Source: JAVVHH01 sp963835135 (GTDB lineage Bacteria; Pseudomonadota; Alphaproteobacteria; Acetobacterales; Acetobacteraceae). From it: a stretch of 64,000 nucleotides of DNA. Numbering within the stretch: the stretch's first letter is position 1; the number at the start of each line of letters is the position of its first letter. Of the stretch, positions 61,276 to 64,000 are shown in pieces. The stretch is from the NCBI GenBank assembly GCA_963835135.1, contig CAWIEF010000002.1:558001-622000 (forward strand), in the 5' to 3' direction. The translations under genes were made by a program, and so were the position numbers. Below the pieces are notes generated by a model. The model had not been told where the DNA came from. It saw only the letters and a program-made list of their open reading frames with translations, and made no database searches.

Positions 61276-63861
61276 ATGGCGAGTAAGCGTGAGGTTAGCG
61301 TGGCACCGGGCGACCGGCTGGCGCCCAAGGGGACGCCCGAACCGGGGCAGAGCCGCCGCCCGCGCCCGCCGCGCACAGGGTCGCGCCTTTGGCCCTCCCT
61401 CCGCCGCGTCATCGGCCTGTTCCTGCTGCTCGTGCTGTTGGGCGGCCTCGCGGCAGGCGCCTTTGCCTGGCACACCTACCAGCGCTATGCCGCGGAGCTT
61501 CCCTCGCTCGACGGCCTGCGCACCTACCAGCCGAAGGTAATGAGCCGCGTATACGCCGGCGACGACCGTCTGTTGGCCGAGTTCGCCGCCGAGCGGCGTA
61601 TCTTCGTGCCGATCGCGGCCATTCCCGACGTCGTCAAGCAGGCCTTCATCTCCGCCGAGGACCAGAAGTTCTGGAGCCATCGCGGCGTCGATCCGCTGGC
61701 CATCCTGCGGGCCGGGTTGTCGGACGTCATGAGCTACGGCAGCGGCCGGCGCCCGATCGGCGCCTCGACCATCACGCAGCAGGTCGCTAAAAACATGCTG
61801 CTCGGCAACGAGGTCAGCATCGCGCGCAAGGCCAAGGAGCTCATCCTGGCGCTGCGGATCGATCAGACGATGAGCAAGGAGCACGTGCTCGAGCTGTATC
61901 TGAACGAGATCTATCTCGGCCAGCAGGCGTACGGTGTCGCCGCTGCGGCGGCGGCCTATTTCAACAAAACGCTCGACGAGCTCACGCTGCCCGAAGCGGC
62001 CTTCCTCGCCGTGCTGCCCAAGGCACCGAACAACTACAACCCGTTCCGCAACGCCGACGGGGCCAAGATCCGGCGGGATTGGGTGCTCGACCGCATGGCC
62101 GAGGACCACGCCATCACGGCAGCGCAGGCGCAGACCGCCAAGGCGACCCCGATCCAGCCTGCTGCGTTCCGCCGGCAAGAGCCGATCGCGGGTGGCGATT
62201 GGTATGCCGAGGAGGTCCGCCGGCAGTTGGTCGATCGCTTCGGCGCCGATCTCACCACCACGGGTGGCTATACGATCCGCACGAGTCTCGACCCGGCGTT
62301 GCAGAGCGCCGCTGACAAGGCGCTTCGGGCCGGGTTGCTGGCCTATGACCGCGGTCATGGCGGTTGGCGCGGCCCGGTCGGGCATCTCGCCGGGGATGCC
62401 GGGATGAGCGAGGGATGGAGCAACCGCCTTGCCGAGACCGCCCGCCCGCCGGGCATGTTGCCGGAATGGCGCCTTGCCGTGGCGCTCGCCGTCGATGCCC
62501 GGGAGGCCAAGCTCGGCTGGATCGAGCGCAACGGCGCCGACGGGGGCGGTCGATCCCAGACCGGCACGCTGTCGCTCGGCGATGTCGGCTGGGCTCGACC
62601 GCGGCACGGCGCGGCCCGGGGCCCATCGCCGCGCAGCGTGAGGGATGTTCTCGCGGTCGGTGACCTCGTGATGATCGAGCCGCAAGGCGCGGGTTCCGAC
62701 GCCAAATCCGGCCGGGCCGACCGCGTGCTGCTGCGGCAGGTGCCGGAAGTGCAGGGAGCGGTCGTCACCATGGAGCCGCAGACCGGGCGCGTCCTGGCCA
62801 TGGTCGGCGGCTGGAGCTTCGAGGGCAGCCAGTTCAACCGGGCGACCCAGGCCGAACGCCAGCCCGGAAGCTCGTTCAAGCCGATCGTCTATCTCACCGC
62901 GCTCGAAGCCGGCCTGTCGCCGAGCCAGAAGGTGCTCGACGCGCCATTCGAGCAGAAGACCTCGCAGGGCGTCTGGCGCCCGAACAACTTCGGCATGACC
63001 TTCAGCGGGCCGATCGCGATGCGGATCGCGCTGGAGAAGTCGCTCAACCTCGTCACCATCCGCCTGGCCGACAAGGTCGGCATGGACGCCGTCGCGCAGA
63101 ACGCGGTGGCGTTCCATGTCGTGGACGGCATGCCCAAGGTGCTGCCGGCCGCCCTCGGCGCGGTCGAGACGACCGTTCTGCGCCAAGCCTCCGCGTATAG
63201 CGGGCTGGCCATGGGCGGGAAGGAAGTCCTGCCCTCGCTGGTCGATGGCGTGCAGGATCGGGAAGGCAAGCTGATCTGGCGCCCCTCCGGCATCGATTGC
63301 CAGGGCTGCCAGGACCCGTCCAAGCCGCCCACCCTCGTCGACAACCGTCGCCAGATCGCCGATCCGGCGAGTACGTTCCAGCTCGTGACCATGATGCAGG
63401 GTGTCGTGACCAAGGGGAGCGGCTATGCCGCGGGCGCCGGGCTGGGCCACAACATCGCAGGCAAGACCGGCACCACACAGGAGAGCAACGACGTGTGGTT
63501 CGTCGGCTTCACGCCCGACCTCGTCACCGCCGTCTGGGTCGGCTTCGACAATAATGCCTCCCTGGGCGACAAGGAGACGGGGGCCTCGATCGCGGCGCCG
63601 ATCTGGCACGACTACATGGCGTTCGCCCTGCGTAACCGCCCGACGCTGCAGTTCAAGATGCCCGACGGACTCAAGCTGGCGACATGGGACAGCGGCTACG
63701 GCCCCCGCACCGACGGGTTCAAGGACGACCAGCAACCCGGCGTCAGCCAGGGCGTGATCGGCGGCGGCAGCGTTGCGCCGGGAGACGGCACCGAGGTCAG
63801 CGGCGGCCCGGGCACCGGACCGGGCGTCGGCATTGATAGCGGCGTCGGCGGCCTATATTAG
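61276..63861 (+). CDS. mrcA: Penicillin-binding protein 1A
   Basis: This 861-residue bifunctional enzyme polymerises and cross-links peptidoglycan. A basic N-terminus and one TM segment (about 50-70) precede the GT51 domain with catalytic Glu in ISAEDQKFWSHRGVD and motifs GASTITQQ and LNEIYLGQ. The transpeptidase domain has PGSSFKPIVYL (Ser), EKSLN (SxN) and GKTGTT. The Gly/Ser-rich tail is disordered. I chose ATG 61276 over a TTG at 61258. Confidence 0.96.
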   Translation: MASKREVSVAPGDRLAPKGTPEPGQSRRPRPPRTGSRLWPSLRRVIGLFLLLVLLGGLAAGAFAWHTYQRYAAELPSLDGLRTYQPKVMSRVYAGDDRLLAEFAAERRIFVPIAAIPDVVKQAFISAEDQKFWSHRGVDPLAILRAGLSDVMSYGSGRRPIGASTITQQVAKNMLLGNEVSIARKAKELILALRIDQTMSKEHVLELYLNEIYLGQQAYGVAAAAAAYFNKTLDELTLPEAAFLAVLPKAPNNYNPFRNADGAKIRRDWVLDRMAEDHAITAAQAQTAKATPIQPAAFRRQEPIAGGDWYAEEVRRQLVDRFGADLTTTGGYTIRTSLDPALQSAADKALRAGLLAYDRGHGGWRGPVGHLAGDAGMSEGWSNRLAETARPPGMLPEWRLAVALAVDAREAKLGWIERNGADGGGRSQTGTLSLGDVGWARPRHGAARGPSPRSVRDVLAVGDLVMIEPQGAGSDAKSGRADRVLLRQVPEVQGAVVTMEPQTGRVLAMVGGWSFEGSQFNRATQAERQPGSSFKPIVYLTALEAGLSPSQKVLDAPFEQKTSQGVWRPNNFGMTFSGPIAMRIALEKSLNLVTIRLADKVGMDAVAQNAVAFHVVDGMPKVLPAALGAVETTVLRQASAYSGLAMGGKEVLPSLVDGVQDREGKLIWRPSGIDCQGCQDPSKPPTLVDNRRQIADPASTFQLVTMMQGVVTKGSGYAAGAGLGHNIAGKTGTTQESNDVWFVGFTPDLVTAVWVGFDNNASLGDKETGASIAAPIWHDYMAFALRNRPTLQFKMPDGLKLATWDSGYGPRTDGFKDDQQPGVSQGVIGGGSVAPGDGTEVSGGPGTGPGVGIDSGVGGLY

Positions 63862-63867
63862 GCCCCG

Positions 63868-64000
63868 ATGTCCACGGAATCCGATGACTTGAACGCTCAA
63901 CTGCAGCAGACATTCGCCCTGCTCCGGAGGCATCTTTGACTGGGATGTCGCGATCGGACGCTTGGAGGAGCTGAACGCCCAGTCCGAAGACCCCGCTTTG
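63868..64000 (+). CDS. prfB: Peptide chain release factor 2, 5' end, with programmed +1 frameshift
   Basis: The zero frame from ATG 63868 reads MSTESDDLNAQLQQTFALLR and stops at TGA 63937 after RRHL. Slipping +1 at CTT TGA C gives DWDVAIGRLEELNAQSEDPAL to the window end, which continues the RF2 N-terminus as expected. RF2 terminates at UGA and UAA, and the in-frame UGA makes its own synthesis depend on RF2 level. The gene runs out of the window. It follows mrcA by six bases. Confidence 0.9.
63925..63940 (+). other. prfB: prfB programmed +1 frameshift site
   Basis: CGGAGG, a Shine-Dalgarno-like stimulator, is followed by CAT CTT TGA C. The slippery CTT and the stop plus C match the conserved bacterial RF2 frameshift site (AGGGGGTATCTTTGAC in E. 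coli). Confidence 0.9.

Noticed and set aside
61273..63735. An 820-codon minus-strand frame antisense to mrcA
   Set aside because: The PBP1A motifs on the plus strand are unambiguous, and the antisense translation has no family resemblance.

Overview
The window is a strongly GC-rich, gene-dense chromosomal segment of an alphaproteobacterium, most likely Acetobacteraceae or a close Rhodospirillales relative. I infer this from gene order (acnA beside divergent ccmAB; rimP-nusA-ylxR-infB-rbfA; rne-amidase-mrcA-prfB; grpE-dnaK-dnaJ), from the heavy use of 4-bp ATGA/GTGA/TTGA overlaps, and from protein resemblance by eye. No database search was run. About fifty genes are present. I see no rRNA, tRNA, CRISPR array, transposase or integrase, so this is mostly core genome with a few accessory islands.

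Layout. 1-4130: a cut-off MFS permease, an acyltransferase-3 protein and a FUSC-type membrane protein. 4131-8498: an inverted repeat, acnA, the haem exporter genes ccmAB, and an internally deleted Uma2 endonuclease remnant. 8495-11060: an operon for the electron transfer flavoprotein (etfB, etfA) and 3-hydroxyacyl-CoA dehydrogenase. 11178-14522: a HIG1-type small membrane protein whose start codon overlaps that of a divergent MscS channel gene, then a 2OG-Fe dioxygenase. 14733-18482: sulfonate uptake and desulfonation (ssuCBAD). 18479-24116: a two-component system behind a DegP-like lipoprotein protease and the helicase hrpB. 24146-30075: a DsbD/ScsB-like reductase, an S9 peptidase, and two unrecognised envelope genes.

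30047-35997 is the transcription/translation operon rimP-nusA-ylxR-infB-rbfA, preceded by an intrinsic terminator-like hairpin. 36072-40654 holds a PHB-depolymerase-family esterase and two repeat-rich, probably exported proteins; one has a frameshift and ends in three DUF5648-like repeats. 40800-46407 carries 3-methyladenine glycosylase, hemW and the chaperones grpE, dnaK and dnaJ. 46404-51647 carries a YhdH-type oxidoreductase, a DUF2891 protein, a free-standing FN3-domain protein and a large double glycosyltransferase. 51810-56110 is a tightly overlapping dTDP-L-rhamnose operon (rfbBACD) plus a glycosyltransferase. 56112-64000 holds a DUF2272 lipoprotein, rne, an N-acetylmuramoyl-L-alanine amidase, mrcA (PBP1A) and the start of prfB with its programmed +1 frameshift site.

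The genes work together in recognisable blocks: fatty-acid oxidation electron flow (Etf with the dehydrogenase), sulfur scavenging (Ssu), surface glycan synthesis (Rfb with glycosyltransferases), protein folding (Hsp70 system) and cell-wall growth (amidase, PBP1A). The least explained parts are the envelope pair after rbfA, the frameshifted repeat protein, the FN3-only gene and the unusual intergenic elements.
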